From an uncultured Eubacteriales bacterium (GTDB lineage Bacteria; Bacillota; Clostridia; Christensenellales; Aristaeellaceae): a DNA stretch of 36,172 bases. Of the stretch, positions 14,757 through 23,507 are shown piece after piece. The stretch covers positions 1 through 36,172 of the forward strand of contig URUF01000020.1 in NCBI GenBank assembly GCA_900550955.1. The letters are read 5' to 3'. Made by a program: the position numbers and the translations under genes. The notes below the pieces were generated by a model that saw only the letters and a program-made list of their open reading frames with translations, had not been told where the DNA came from and searched no databases. The stretch's first letter is position 1. The number at the start of each line of letters is the position of its first letter.

Positions 14757-15980
14757 TTATTCCATTTTCGGAAGGCTGGCTGCGCCTTCTGTTTTTTGAG
14801 GGGGCTGAATGCGCTTCAGCCAGTCCGCCACCTGCTGCGTGGCGGGATGGGGCGCCGTCTTTTGCGAGCGCACATAGTCCAATGTGGATTCCAACGAATA
14901 GCTCATGGCCGCCGCGAGGTTCTTTTCCGCCAGGCCGCGCACCACCTCCAAAGCCGGATAGCTGCGGCGCGACGGCTCAATCTTATCCGAAAGGAATACG
15001 ATCATATCCAGCGGCAGCATGCCCACCTTGCCCGTCGTATGGCAGCGTATGGCGGAAAGCACGTTTGGATCCGTAACGCCATATTCGCGCTCGGCCACCA
15101 CCGCGCCCACAGGGCCGTGCAGCAGGTTTTCGCTCTGTAAGGTTTCCTTATCCAGCAGCAAACGATTCTCCCGGGCAATGCGCTGTTGGCTGGCAAGCGG
15201 CATGCATTTGGCGCAATCATGCAATAACCCGGCCAGCGCGGCCTGCGCGGGGTTAACGCCATGCTTTTGGGCCAGCGCGCGCGCCGTGGCGGCCACCAGC
15301 AGGGAATGCTGCAGCCTTTTATCGGACAGCGTTTGCCTAAGGCGCGGGTACATCTGCGCAGCGCCCGGCGGGCTGGGCTGCGTTCCATACAGGCCCATCA
15401 CGCGAATATACTCCAAAACCTGGGGCTTTACTTCGGCGGGTGCTTCGCCGCGGCGGATGGCCTCGCGGATGGCTGTGGCGGATACGTCCTTTGGGGGCAG
15501 GCTTAAAAAGGTAAAGCGCGCGCCGCGCCTTTCAAGCGCCTGAACCTCGGGATGGGACGCCAGCATTTCATCCGTGCCGCGCCGGCACACCAAAAAGCGG
15601 CACAGGGTAAACACCTTATCCGGCCGGCGCCAATTTGGCAGGTCAAACAGCGTATCCTCGCCAATGATGTAATACAAATCCGCATTGGGCATCTGCTTTT
15701 GAAGCCGCAGAAGCGTGTCCACCGTATAGATGGTGCCCTCCCGTTCCAGCTCCATACGCGACGCCGTAAAGCCAGCCGTTCCGCTAACCGCCAGGCGGGT
15801 CATCTCAAAGCGTTTCTCCGCGTCGGCAAGCCCCTCATGCTTATGCGGCGGATTGCCCGTAGGTAAAAAAATGACGCGTTCCAGCTTCTGCTCTTCCTTA
15901 GCGCAGACAGCAATTTCAATATGCCTGTCATGGATGGGATTAAAGCTGCCACCCATGATGCCGATGCGCTCCTTTGGCAC
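14757..15980 (-). CDS. nadD: NadD-YqeK fusion: nicotinate-mononucleotide adenylyltransferase plus HD-domain Ap4A hydrolase
   Basis: A 407-residue fusion of two proteins usually encoded by adjacent genes. Residues 1-200 are NadD, which makes NaAD from NaMN and ATP: GGSFNPIH (10-17), PTGNPPHKH (40-48), VSATAIREA (167-175). Residues from about 212 are a YqeK-type HD phosphohydrolase, with His225 and the HD pair 254-255 in GLLHDCAK; YqeK proteins cleave diadenosine tetraphosphate. The nucleotidyltransferase HxGH signature reads HDRH (17-20): the glycine is replaced by arginine. GTG start with GGGAGG upstream. A -10-like TATAAT lies at 16025-16030 on the minus strand. Confidence 0.93.
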   Translation of the reverse strand: MPKERIGIMGGSFNPIHDRHIEIAVCAKEEQKLERVIFLPTGNPPHKHEGLADAEKRFEMTRLAVSGTAGFTASRMELEREGTIYTVDTLLRLQKQMPNADLYYIIGEDTLFDLPNWRRPDKVFTLCRFLVCRRGTDEMLASHPEVQALERRGARFTFLSLPPKDVSATAIREAIRRGEAPAEVKPQVLEYIRVMGLYGTQPSPPGAAQMYPRLRQTLSDKRLQHSLLVAATARALAQKHGVNPAQAALAGLLHDCAKCMPLASQQRIARENRLLLDKETLQSENLLHGPVGAVVAEREYGVTDPNVLSAIRCHTTGKVGMLPLDMIVFLSDKIEPSRRSYPALEVVRGLAEKNLAAAMSYSLESTLDYVRSQKTAPHPATQQVADWLKRIQPPQKTEGAASLPKME

Positions 15981-16003
15981 GGCTGCGCCTCCCTTCCCAG
16001 TTA

Positions 16004-16065
16004 GCTAAGAAAATCCTCATGATAATTATACAAGAAAATGCGAAAAAGGGGAATACTTTCTTAGC
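16004..16065. promoter_or_regulatory. Divergent promoter region with a 9-bp inverted repeat
   Basis: GCTAAGAAA (16004-16012) and TTTCTTAGC (16057-16065) are exact inverted copies flanking a minus-strand TATAAT (16025-16030) that probably drives nadD-yqeK; its -35 (TTCCCC) is poor. The arms could be paired operator halves or chance. Confidence 0.4.
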
Positions 16066-16098
16066 GTACCAACCGTTTGCGAAAAAGGAGGGGCCCCA

Positions 16099-16932
16099 TT
16101 GCAAAAATACAAGCCCAAAACGCCCCTTGCAAGCACGGCGGATAAGCTGCTGCGCCTGATGGCGGCCAGCGGGCTGGGCATTGCCTGGTTTGTATATCTA
16201 TGGGGGCTTTGCCTGCCCGCGCTTACGGCGGGCGTGGCAATGGGCGGCCTGTTTTGGCTGTGCGCGCGCTCCTTCGGCAAAAAAACGGTACAAAAACGCG
16301 AGCAGCAAATGCGCCGCATGATTGGCGGCGAGCTTGCGCTTTCCCGCCTTCTTCTGCTTCCGCCAAGGCACGCGGCCTTTCAGGCGGCGCTTTGGCTATC
16401 GCCCAAAGCGCCCGTTGTGATGCAGCGCGCCATGGATTGGGGCGTTGTGGGCACGCTGGACGGCCAAAAGGCGCTCGTCCGCCTGATTGCGCAGCATGAA
16501 AGCCTATCCATAAGCGTGCAGCAGGTTATTGAAGCGGTGCGGGAAACGCGCGCTAACGACGCGCAGCGCTGCATACTGTGCCTTACGGCCCCCGCCACAA
16601 AGGACGCGCTTGCCTTTGCCGCCGGCTGCGACCCGCCTGTTGAGGTAATTTCACGCGAGGAGCTCATCAACCTGGCCGGGCTGTGCAGCCCGGCCACCGA
16701 CGAGGACCTAAGCCGCCTGGGCAGGCAAAAAAGGAAGCGCCGCAGCGCGAAGGAATGGTTTTCCATCGTGCTGGACGCATCCAGGGCAAAGCGGTATTTC
16801 TGGTATGGGCTGGGGCTGGGCGCGCTGGCCCTGCTCACCGGGCAGGGATACTATCCGATTCCCGCAGCGCTGTGCCTTATGCTGTTTGCCGCCTGCAAAA
16901 TACGCCAGCTGCGCGCCGCGCGGCAAACGTAG
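16099..16932 (+). CDS. Membrane protein with a degenerate Mrr-like nuclease-fold middle
   Basis: A 277-residue protein, function not known. An N-terminal hydrophobic hairpin (about 14-55) and a C-terminal one (about 235-268) flank a soluble middle. The middle resembles the second half of an Mrr-type restriction endonuclease-like domain: QQVIEAVRETRANDAQRC, then ILCLTAPATKDALAFAA, then VEVISREELINL. The expected catalytic ExK strand appears as LVRLIAQHES, so the site looks lost. This points to a binding or structural role. TTG start at 16099, with AGGAGG 7 nt upstream. It stands alone between two oppositely oriented operons and converges with rsmA. Confidence 0.6.
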   Translation: MQKYKPKTPLASTADKLLRLMAASGLGIAWFVYLWGLCLPALTAGVAMGGLFWLCARSFGKKTVQKREQQMRRMIGGELALSRLLLLPPRHAAFQAALWLSPKAPVVMQRAMDWGVVGTLDGQKALVRLIAQHESLSISVQQVIEAVRETRANDAQRCILCLTAPATKDALAFAAGCDPPVEVISREELINLAGLCSPATDEDLSRLGRQKRKRRSAKEWFSIVLDASRAKRYFWYGLGLGALALLTGQGYYPIPAALCLMLFAACKIRQLRAARQT

Positions 16933-16938
16933 CGTCCC

Positions 16939-17775
16939 TCATTCCCCGGCGCAGGCGTTTGCCAAGGCGATCCATTGCGCTACGGACAGCGCCTCGCCGC
17001 GAACCGTTAAGGGAAGCCGCGCCTCCTCCAGCGCCGCGCGAAGCCGTTCCGGCTCCACAACGCCTTTAAGCGCGTTGGCCAGCGTTTTGCGGCGCAGGCC
17101 AAAGCCCGCCTTTACCATGCGCCATAGCAGCTTTTCGTCCCTCACGGGGGCGGGCGGCAGCGCGCACATATCCATGCGCACAAAGGCGCTGTCCACCTTG
17201 GGCGGCGGCGTAAAGCGTTCTGCGGGCACGGTTGCAGCCAGCACAGGCTGGCTTCTGTACTGGCATTGCACGCTCAGCAAGCCGTAGGCGGGCGTGGAAG
17301 GCGCCGCCAGCAGCTTATCCGCCACCTCCTTTTGCACCATCACGGAGATTTGACGGATGGAAAGGCCGCTGTGCCAAAGCTTTTCCAAAATGGGCGTAGT
17401 AATGTTATACGGGATATTGGCGATTACCAGAAAGTTCTCGCCAAGCTCGCGGCAGGCCTCGCGCAAATCCACCTTGCGCACATCGCCCTCAACAATCGTA
17501 AGGTTGTCAAACCGTTCCGTCGCCACGCGCAGGAACGGGATCACATCCCTGTCCACCTCTATGGCGACCACATGCCCGGCAGCCTCGCAAAGGCACTGGG
17601 TGAGCGTACCGGCGCCGGGGCCAATTTCCAGCACGCCGTCCGCCTTGCCAACGCCCGTGGCTTTCACCAGAGATTGCAGCAGCGCCTCATCATACAAAAA
17701 GTGCTGGCCCAGATCGTGCTTGTAGGCAATTCCCTCCGCCTCGCGGCGGCGCGCCCGTTCAAACGACTTTTTCAC
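16939..17775 (-). CDS. rsmA: 16S rRNA dimethyladenosine transferase RsmA (KsgA)
   Basis: A 278-residue SAM-dependent enzyme that dimethylates the two adjacent adenines in helix 45 of 16S rRNA. It shows GQHFLYD near 23-29, the SAM loop EIGPGAGTLT near 50-59, the acidic VAIEVDRD strand, and NIPYNITTPI where the family has NLPYxI. The C-terminal lid carries ERFTPPPKVDSAFV. GTG start; its GTGA overlaps the dnaX stop by 4 bp, so the two are translationally coupled. It ends 6 bp from the convergent membrane protein gene. Confidence 0.96.
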   Translation of the reverse strand: MKKSFERARRREAEGIAYKHDLGQHFLYDEALLQSLVKATGVGKADGVLEIGPGAGTLTQCLCEAAGHVVAIEVDRDVIPFLRVATERFDNLTIVEGDVRKVDLREACRELGENFLVIANIPYNITTPILEKLWHSGLSIRQISVMVQKEVADKLLAAPSTPAYGLLSVQCQYRSQPVLAATVPAERFTPPPKVDSAFVRMDMCALPPAPVRDEKLLWRMVKAGFGLRRKTLANALKGVVEPERLRAALEEARLPLTVRGEALSVAQWIALANACAGE

Positions 17776-19415
17776 GGCTGCTGTTCCTCGTCAATCTGCA
17801 CCATTTCGCGTCCAAAGGCGTTGATCAGGCTTTGCTGCGCCTCGCTGCGGGCGGCGTCCTGCCGCTTCTGCGCATCGGATTCCAGCACGGCTTCAAAAAG
17901 AAGGGGCGTGCCAGCCGCCTCGCTAAGCGCCTTGGATACCTTTTCACGCCTGGCCTGCTGGTTCAGGCGCACATAGCTGAACTCCTTCTTGGCGGCAGGA
18001 ATGAGCACCTGGTATACATTCCCCTTTGCGCCTATGAAACGCTCGTTGCGCAATAGTCCAAACAGCGGCGGCTCTGTTTTGGACAGCAATTCCATGGCCC
18101 TGTCCCAAATTCCCTTCGCATCGGCAGGCACGGGCGGCTGCGGCGGCCCGCCCGCCGCCTCCTCCGCTTTGGCCGCCGCTGGCTTTGCCGCCCGCTTGGG
18201 CGCGGCCTCGCCAGGGGCGGCGGCCGCTTTCAGCCTGCCGCTGGCCAAATCCGCCTCCAGGCTGCGCAATTTGGCCTCCAGCTCGCCAATGCGCTCCAAA
18301 AGCGCCGCGTTATCCTCCCCCATGTTTTGCTCGCAGGCATGCAGCGCGGCGCATTCCAGGCCGATGCGCGGCGTGGAGGCGAAGCGCAGCTCGCCCTCCG
18401 CGCGCATAAACAGTTCCAGCATTCTCAGCAGCCTTTCCTGTGAAAAGCCCTCCGCCTGCTTGCGGTAGCGCGCCTCATCCTCCTCGGTTACATCCAAAAT
18501 AGAGGCGGCCCCCTGCTTTACGGCCTTTACAGTGAGCAGCGCCCGGCAGTGCGCGCTAAGCTCGCGCAAAAACACCTGCGCTTCCCTGCCCGAACGCATC
18601 AGCTCGTCCACCTTATGCATCACGCCGCACTCGTCCCGGCCGGAAAGGAGGTCAAAAAAATCATACAGGAATTCCCGATCGCTTGCCCCCAGGATATCCC
18701 GCGTCTGCGCTGCGGTGATTCTGCCGTTCTCCGCGCCGGCCACGCACATATCCAGAATGCTGAACGCATCGCGCATAGCGCCCTCCGCCGCGCGCGCGAC
18801 CATTCGAAGCGCCTCGTCCTCGGCCTCCATGCCCATGTCCTGGAGCGCCTCGCGCATGCGTTCCACCATCAGCGAGGACGGGATGCGCCCAAAATCATAC
18901 CTTTGCACACGGGAAAGGATGGTTGCGGGCAGCTTTTGCGGCTCGGTTGTAGCCAGGATGAACACCACATGCGCGGGCGGCTCCTCCAGCGTTTTCAGCA
19001 GCGCGTTAAACGCCGCGGTGGAAAGCATGTGAACCTCGTCGATGATGTATACCTTGTACCGGCCAAGCTGCGCCGGATAGCGCACCTGCTCCAGCAATTC
19101 GCGGATATTATCCACGCTGTTGTTGCTGGCGGCGTCCAGCTCCAGCACGTCCATCGTGGTTTCGTTGATAATAGCGCGGCACGCCTCGCATTCGCCGCAC
19201 GGGTCGCCGTGATTGGGGTTGCGGCAGTTGATCGCGCGGCTCATAAGCTTTGCCATGCTGGTTTTGCCGGTGCCGCGGCAGCCGCAGAACAAATAAGCAT
19301 GCGCAATGCGCCCCGCCTCAACCTGCCTGCGGAGCGTTTTGACCGTGGCCGTTTGGCCCAGCACCTGTTCAAAGGTCTGCGGCCGCCATTTGCGGTAAAG
19401 CGCCTGATAAGCCAT
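17772..19415 (-). CDS. dnaX: DNA polymerase III subunit gamma/tau
   Basis: A 547-residue clamp-loader ATPase that organises the replisome. It opens MAYQALYRKWRPQTFEQVLGQ, with Walker A GCRGTGKT (45-52), zinc cysteines 64, 73, 76 and 79, and Walker B YIIDEVHML. The usual SRC motif reads SRVQRYDF, with Cys replaced by Val. An Ala/Pro/Glu-rich linker (about residues 400-440) leads to the tau-like C-terminal domain. I start at the ATG at 19415, where family similarity begins and GGGAAGG precedes; an upstream in-frame start would lie inside the promoter. It heads an operon with rsmA. I see no recR or YbaB gene next to it, which is unusual for Bacillota. Confidence 0.95.
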   Translation of the reverse strand: MAYQALYRKWRPQTFEQVLGQTATVKTLRRQVEAGRIAHAYLFCGCRGTGKTSMAKLMSRAINCRNPNHGDPCGECEACRAIINETTMDVLELDAASNNSVDNIRELLEQVRYPAQLGRYKVYIIDEVHMLSTAAFNALLKTLEEPPAHVVFILATTEPQKLPATILSRVQRYDFGRIPSSLMVERMREALQDMGMEAEDEALRMVARAAEGAMRDAFSILDMCVAGAENGRITAAQTRDILGASDREFLYDFFDLLSGRDECGVMHKVDELMRSGREAQVFLRELSAHCRALLTVKAVKQGAASILDVTEEDEARYRKQAEGFSQERLLRMLELFMRAEGELRFASTPRIGLECAALHACEQNMGEDNAALLERIGELEAKLRSLEADLASGRLKAAAAPGEAAPKRAAKPAAAKAEEAAGGPPQPPVPADAKGIWDRAMELLSKTEPPLFGLLRNERFIGAKGNVYQVLIPAAKKEFSYVRLNQQARREKVSKALSEAAGTPLLFEAVLESDAQKRQDAARSEAQQSLINAFGREMVQIDEEQQP

Positions 19416-19436
19416 ACTACACCTTCCCTGCGCCGT

Positions 19437-19452
19437 CCGGGCCCGGGCCCGG
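19437..19452. repeat. 16-bp GC-only palindrome in the dnaX leader
   Basis: CCGGGCCCGGGCCCGG is a perfect palindrome inside the predicted dnaX leader, just upstream of the ribosome binding site. It can fold as a 6-bp stem with a CCGG loop. Confidence 0.6.
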
Positions 19453-19467
19453 AACTCATACTTTATT

Positions 19468-19496
19468 ATCATAACGTTTTAAGGCGTTCAGGTCAA
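19468..19496 (-). promoter_or_regulatory. Sigma-A promoter for dnaX-rsmA
   Basis: On the minus strand TTGACC (19491-19496), a 17-bp spacer and TATGAT (19468-19473). The start near 19461 gives a leader of about 45 nt containing the GC palindrome. Confidence 0.75.
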
Positions 19497-19522
19497 GGAA
19501 AAAGCAGGAGTTATCCCCCTGG

Positions 19523-19558
19523 ATACAGTATATTACATTCTGTATACACACATATACA
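19523..19558. repeat. Two nested inverted repeats upstream of dgt
   Basis: ATACAG/CTGTAT (19523-19528 with 19540-19545) and TGTATA/TATACA (19541-19546 with 19553-19558) fill the AT-rich stretch before dgt. I could not place a convincing -35/-10 pair for dgt; these may be operator halves in its promoter region. Confidence 0.35.
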
Positions 19559-19580
19559 AATGAGGGAAGGGGGACCCGGC

Positions 19581-20585
19581 ATGACCATCCGCGAACGCCA
19601 GGAGCAGGAGGAGCTTTCAAGGCTATCGCCCTATGCGTCTTTCTCCTCCAAAAGCCAGGGACGCGATCAGCCTATATCGCCCTGCGAGCTGCGCACCTGC
19701 TACCAGCGCGACCGGGACCGCATCATCCATTGCAAAAGCTTCCGGCGTTTAAAGTACAAAACCCAGGTGTTCCTTTCCCCCATGGGAGATCACTACCGCA
19801 CGCGGCTTACGCACACGCTGGAGGTTTCGCAGGTCGCGCGCACGCTGGCCCGCTCCCTGCGCTTAAACGAGGACCTGACCGAGGCCATCGCCCTGGGGCA
19901 CGACCTTGGCCACACCCCCTTTGGGCACATTGGGGAAACCTCGCTTAACAAGCTTATGCCCGGCGGTTTCAGGCACAATGTGCAAAGCCTGCGCGTGGCC
20001 CAAAGGTTGGAAAACGGCGGAAAGGGCCTGAACCTTTGTAAAGAAACGCTGGACGGCATCCGCAACCATTCCGGCGAGGATGAACCCAAGACGCTGGAGG
20101 GCTGGTGCGTGCGCCGGGCCGACCGCATCGCCTATATCAACCACGATATTGACGACGCCATCCGCGGGGGCATCCTAAAGCCCTTCGAGCTCCCGCGGCA
20201 TTGCCTGAACGTGCTGGGGCGCACGCACGGCGAGCGCATCAACACCATGATTTTGGACATCGTAAACGCCTCGCAGGATAAGCCTTATGTGCGTATGTCC
20301 GAGGAAATCAGCCAGGCCAGCGACGAGCTGCGCTCCTTCCTGTTTGCCTATGTGTATCATGACGACTGGCGTAAAAAGGAGGAGGAGCGCTGCGACTATA
20401 TCGTTACCGCTCTTTTTGAGCATTATTTATCCCATCCCGAGCAGCTGCCGGGGGAGTATTTGGAAATTGTTTATACCGAAGGCGCGGAGCGCGCCGTATG
20501 CGACTTTATAGGCTGCATGACGGACCGCTACGCCATCGATCAGTTCTGCGAGCTGTTTGTGCCAAACGCCTTTGCAAAGCGCTAA
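19581..20585 (+). CDS. dgt: Deoxyguanosinetriphosphate triphosphohydrolase-like HD protein
   Basis: A 334-residue HD-superfamily enzyme hydrolysing dGTP or other dNTPs to nucleoside and triphosphate. Metal ligands are visible as His78 in RLTHTLEV, His107-Asp108 in LGHDLGHTPFGH, and an Asp in the IAYINHDIDD helix. RIIHCKSFRRLKYKTQV near 48-64 is the usual substrate-loop region. GAGGGAAGGGGG precedes the ATG at 19581. Much longer in-frame extensions upstream are antisense to dnaX and are not credible. In Bacillota this gene commonly precedes dnaG-rpoD, as here (86 bp gap with nothing evident). Confidence 0.93.
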   Translation: MTIRERQEQEELSRLSPYASFSSKSQGRDQPISPCELRTCYQRDRDRIIHCKSFRRLKYKTQVFLSPMGDHYRTRLTHTLEVSQVARTLARSLRLNEDLTEAIALGHDLGHTPFGHIGETSLNKLMPGGFRHNVQSLRVAQRLENGGKGLNLCKETLDGIRNHSGEDEPKTLEGWCVRRADRIAYINHDIDDAIRGGILKPFELPRHCLNVLGRTHGERINTMILDIVNASQDKPYVRMSEEISQASDELRSFLFAYVYHDDWRKKEEERCDYIVTALFEHYLSHPEQLPGEYLEIVYTEGAERAVCDFIGCMTDRYAIDQFCELFVPNAFAKR

Positions 20586-20671
20586 AAGCGCCCCAGTTGC
20601 GAAAGGAATTGTCGGAATTTGTTGGATCAATGGCAGGAATGAAAGCGATTACGGCGAATCAATAGGAGTGG

Positions 20672-22390
20672 GTGAAGCAACACATGGCTGGAAGGTACCC
20701 GCCGCAGTGGCTGGATGAGCTCAGGGCGCGCGCCGATATCGTAAAGGTGATCGGCTCTTACGTGCAGCTGAAGAAGAACGGGCATAGATATGTTGGTCTG
20801 TGCCCGTTTCACAACGAAACTGCCCCCTCCTTTTCGGTGGACGCTCAAAAGCAGGTATACCATTGCTTTGGGTGCAAAGCCGGCGGCAGCGTTATCCAGT
20901 TTGTAATGGATATCGAACGGCTATCCTTTCCCGAGGCGGTCGCATTTTTGGCCGACCAGCTGCATATGCCCCTGCCCGAGATGCAAAACGACCCTGCCTA
21001 CGAAAAACGCCGTTCGCTGAAAGAGCGCATTTATCTGGCAAACAAGGCGGCCGCGCGATTGTATCATCAGTATCTTTGGCAGCCGGAGGGCGCGCACATC
21101 CTGGCCTATCTTCAAAAGCGTGGCCTGAGCGACGCGGTGATTCGCCGCTTTGGCATAGGCGCTTCCCTTCCATCCGGCAATGTAGGCAAACAGTTGATGC
21201 AGGAAGGCTTTACCCAGGAGGAGCTTTTGCAGGCCGGCCTCCTCCTCAGGCGCGAAGACCGCGTTTTTGATATGTTCCGTAATCGCGCCATGTTTCCCAT
21301 CATCGACGCCTATGGCAACGTGCTTGGCTTTGGCGGCCGCGCCATGGGCGAGGTAATGCCCAAGTACCTCAACACCTCCGATACTCCAGCCTTCAACAAA
21401 CGGTATACCGTTTTCGCAGCCAACCTGCTGCGAAAGGCAAAAGGGCTTACAAGGGTTATTTTGGTAGAGGGGTACATGGATGTGGTGGCGCTTTCCCAGT
21501 ACGGAATAGAGGGCGTTGCCGCCACGTTGGGCACGGCGCTGACCCCCGAACAGGCGCGGCTTTTGCACCGTTTCGCCCCGGAGGTTTACATCGCTTACGA
21601 TGGCGACCGGGCGGGGCAAAAGGCCATCCTGCGCGGGCTTGAGGTGCTGGAGGCGGAAAACGTGCCCGTGCGCGTGCTGGATTTTCCCGGCGGGCTGGAT
21701 CCGGACGAGTTTGTTCGCCAGAAGGGCGTGGAGGCCTTTCATGCCTTAAAGCCCATTAGCGGCGTGCAGTACCGTATGCTGCGGGAAAAGGAGCAGCATG
21801 ATATGAGTACGGAGGAAGGCCGCACCGAGTACGCCAAGGCCTGCGCCGTGCTTTTGCGCAGCGTGAGGGAACCCGTGGAGCTTGACAACTACGTAAAGCG
21901 GCTTTCGCTGGAAACAGGGTTTGACCGCGGCGTGCTTATGCAGCAGGTAGGCGTGGCGCCTCCGCCCCCGCGTTCGCCCGCGGCAAAGCGGGAAGGCTTT
22001 TCAAAAAAGGCGAAGGAGGCCGCCTCGGTAGACTGGGCGGCGCGCACGCTGCTTGCCGTGTTAGCAACCGGCCGTTTGCCCAAAAACAGCGTTTCGCCCG
22101 AGGAATTTGAAGACCCCTTGCTGCGTTCTTTCTGTGAGGCGTTTCTTGCGGGCGAAAGCGCCGCTTCCCTGATGGAACGCCAGCCGGACGAGCAGGGGCG
22201 CGCCCTTGTGGGCGACATTCTTAGCATCAATACCGACGTTGACGATGACCGCCTGATGCGGATGGCCCAGGAATCCCGCAAGAACCTGCGGCACCAGCGC
22301 CTGGAAAAGGCCATTGACCAGCGGCCCGCCGCTACCCTCACGCTTGAGGAAGCCTACGCGCTTTCCAAGCAGCTATCCAACCTGAAGTAA
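20672..22390 (+). CDS. dnaG: DNA primase
   Basis: A 572-residue primase making RNA primers at the replication fork. The CHC2 zinc finger is Cys44, His47, Cys65 and Cys68 (CPFHNET, then YHCFGCKAGG). The TOPRIM core has ILVEGYMDVVAL with its catalytic Glu, then IAYDGDRAGQKA. A helicase-binding C-terminal region follows. Start choice is uncertain: GTG at 20672 lies only 3 nt from AGGAG, while ATG at 20684 is about 15 nt from it. I keep GTG by convention. It is followed 31 bp later by rpoD, the classic macromolecular synthesis operon order. Confidence 0.95.
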   Translation: MKQHMAGRYPPQWLDELRARADIVKVIGSYVQLKKNGHRYVGLCPFHNETAPSFSVDAQKQVYHCFGCKAGGSVIQFVMDIERLSFPEAVAFLADQLHMPLPEMQNDPAYEKRRSLKERIYLANKAAARLYHQYLWQPEGAHILAYLQKRGLSDAVIRRFGIGASLPSGNVGKQLMQEGFTQEELLQAGLLLRREDRVFDMFRNRAMFPIIDAYGNVLGFGGRAMGEVMPKYLNTSDTPAFNKRYTVFAANLLRKAKGLTRVILVEGYMDVVALSQYGIEGVAATLGTALTPEQARLLHRFAPEVYIAYDGDRAGQKAILRGLEVLEAENVPVRVLDFPGGLDPDEFVRQKGVEAFHALKPISGVQYRMLREKEQHDMSTEEGRTEYAKACAVLLRSVREPVELDNYVKRLSLETGFDRGVLMQQVGVAPPPPRSPAAKREGFSKKAKEAASVDWAARTLLAVLATGRLPKNSVSPEEFEDPLLRSFCEAFLAGESAASLMERQPDEQGRALVGDILSINTDVDDDRLMRMAQESRKNLRHQRLEKAIDQRPAATLTLEEAYALSKQLSNLK

Positions 22391-22421
22391 CCCCCTCTGC
22401 GCATATGAAGGAGTGAGAAAG

Positions 22422-23507
22422 TTGAGTCAAAATCAGTCGAAGGAAGCAATCAAGCTGAAGCTCAACGAACTATACGAAGGCGCCAAATCCAAGGGCACGA
22501 TCACCCGGGACGAGGTCGCCAACCAGGTCATGGAGCTGGAGATCGACGCCGACCAAATGAACACGATCTACGAAACCCTTGAAAACATGGGCGTAGACGT
22601 GGTGGCGGAGTTTGACCCCGTTCCCCCCGAGGAGCTGATCGAGCCCGAGCAGATCGACCTGAGCGTGCCAGAGGGTATCAGCATTGACGACCCGGTTCGC
22701 ATGTATTTAAAGGAGATCGGCAAGGTGCCGCTGCTGACCGCCGAAGAAGAAATTGAAATCGCCCAGCGCATGGAGCAGGGCGATGAGGAAGCCAAAAAGA
22801 AGCTTACCGAGGCCAACCTGCGCCTGGTCGTTTCCATTGCCAAGCGCTACGTGGGACGCGGCATGCTGTTTTTGGATTTGATTCAGGAGGGCAACCTGGG
22901 CCTGATCAAGGCGGTGGACAAGTTCGACTACCGCAAGGGCTACAAGTTCTCCACCTACGCCACCTGGTGGATCCGCCAGGCCATTACCCGCGCCATTGCC
23001 GATCAGGCCCGCACCATCCGCATTCCCGTGCACATGGTGGAAACCATCAACAAGCTCATTCGCGTATCCCGCCAGCTTTTGCAGGAATACGGCCGCGAGC
23101 CCACCCCTGATGAAATCGCCAAGGTGATGAACATAAGCGAAGGCAAGGTGCGCGAGATCATCAAGATTGCGCAGGAGCCCGTTTCGCTGGAAACCCCCAT
23201 CGGCGAGGAGGAGGACAGCCATCTGGGCGACTTTATCCCCGATGACGACGCCCCCGCCCCTGCCGAGGCCGCCAGCTTTACGCTTATGAAGGAGCAGCTT
23301 TTGGACGTGCTGGATACCCTCACCCCGCGCGAGGAAAAGGTGCTCCGCCTGCGCTTTGGCCTGGATGACGGGCACCAGCGCACGCTGGAGGAGGTTGGCC
23401 GCGAGTTTAAGGTTACGCGCGAGCGCATCCGCCAAATCGAGGCAAAGGCGCTTCGCAAGCTGCGCCATCCCAGCCGCTCCAAGAAACTGAAGGATTACCT
23501 TGACTAA
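22422..23507 (+). CDS. rpoD: Primary sigma factor RpoD (SigA)
   Basis: A 361-residue housekeeping sigma factor. Region 1.1 covers about residues 1-70. Region 1.2 begins near DDPVRMYLKEIG. Region 2 holds the core-binding and -10-recognising helices, including GNLGLIKAVDKFDYRKGYKFSTYATWWIRQAI. Region 4 ends in TLEEVGREFKVTRERIRQIEAKAL. The long non-conserved insert of proteobacterial RpoD is absent, as in Bacillota. I chose TTG at 22422, 8 nt after AGGAG. An in-frame GTG at 22413 overlaps that signal and is less likely. The stop overlaps the trmK start. Confidence 0.96.
   Translation: MSQNQSKEAIKLKLNELYEGAKSKGTITRDEVANQVMELEIDADQMNTIYETLENMGVDVVAEFDPVPPEELIEPEQIDLSVPEGISIDDPVRMYLKEIGKVPLLTAEEEIEIAQRMEQGDEEAKKKLTEANLRLVVSIAKRYVGRGMLFLDLIQEGNLGLIKAVDKFDYRKGYKFSTYATWWIRQAITRAIADQARTIRIPVHMVETINKLIRVSRQLLQEYGREPTPDEIAKVMNISEGKVREIIKIAQEPVSLETPIGEEEDSHLGDFIPDDDAPAPAEAASFTLMKEQLLDVLDTLTPREEKVLRLRFGLDDGHQRTLEEVGREFKVTRERIRQIEAKALRKLRHPSRSKKLKDYLD

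Noticed and set aside
18549..19580. Long upstream extension of the dgt frame
   Set aside because: It is antisense to dnaX. Dgt similarity and the ribosome binding site begin only at 19581.
19416..19580. 4.5S/SRP RNA upstream of dnaX
   Set aside because: The gap is about 165 bp, filled by promoters and short palindromes, and the conserved SRP hairpin is not present.
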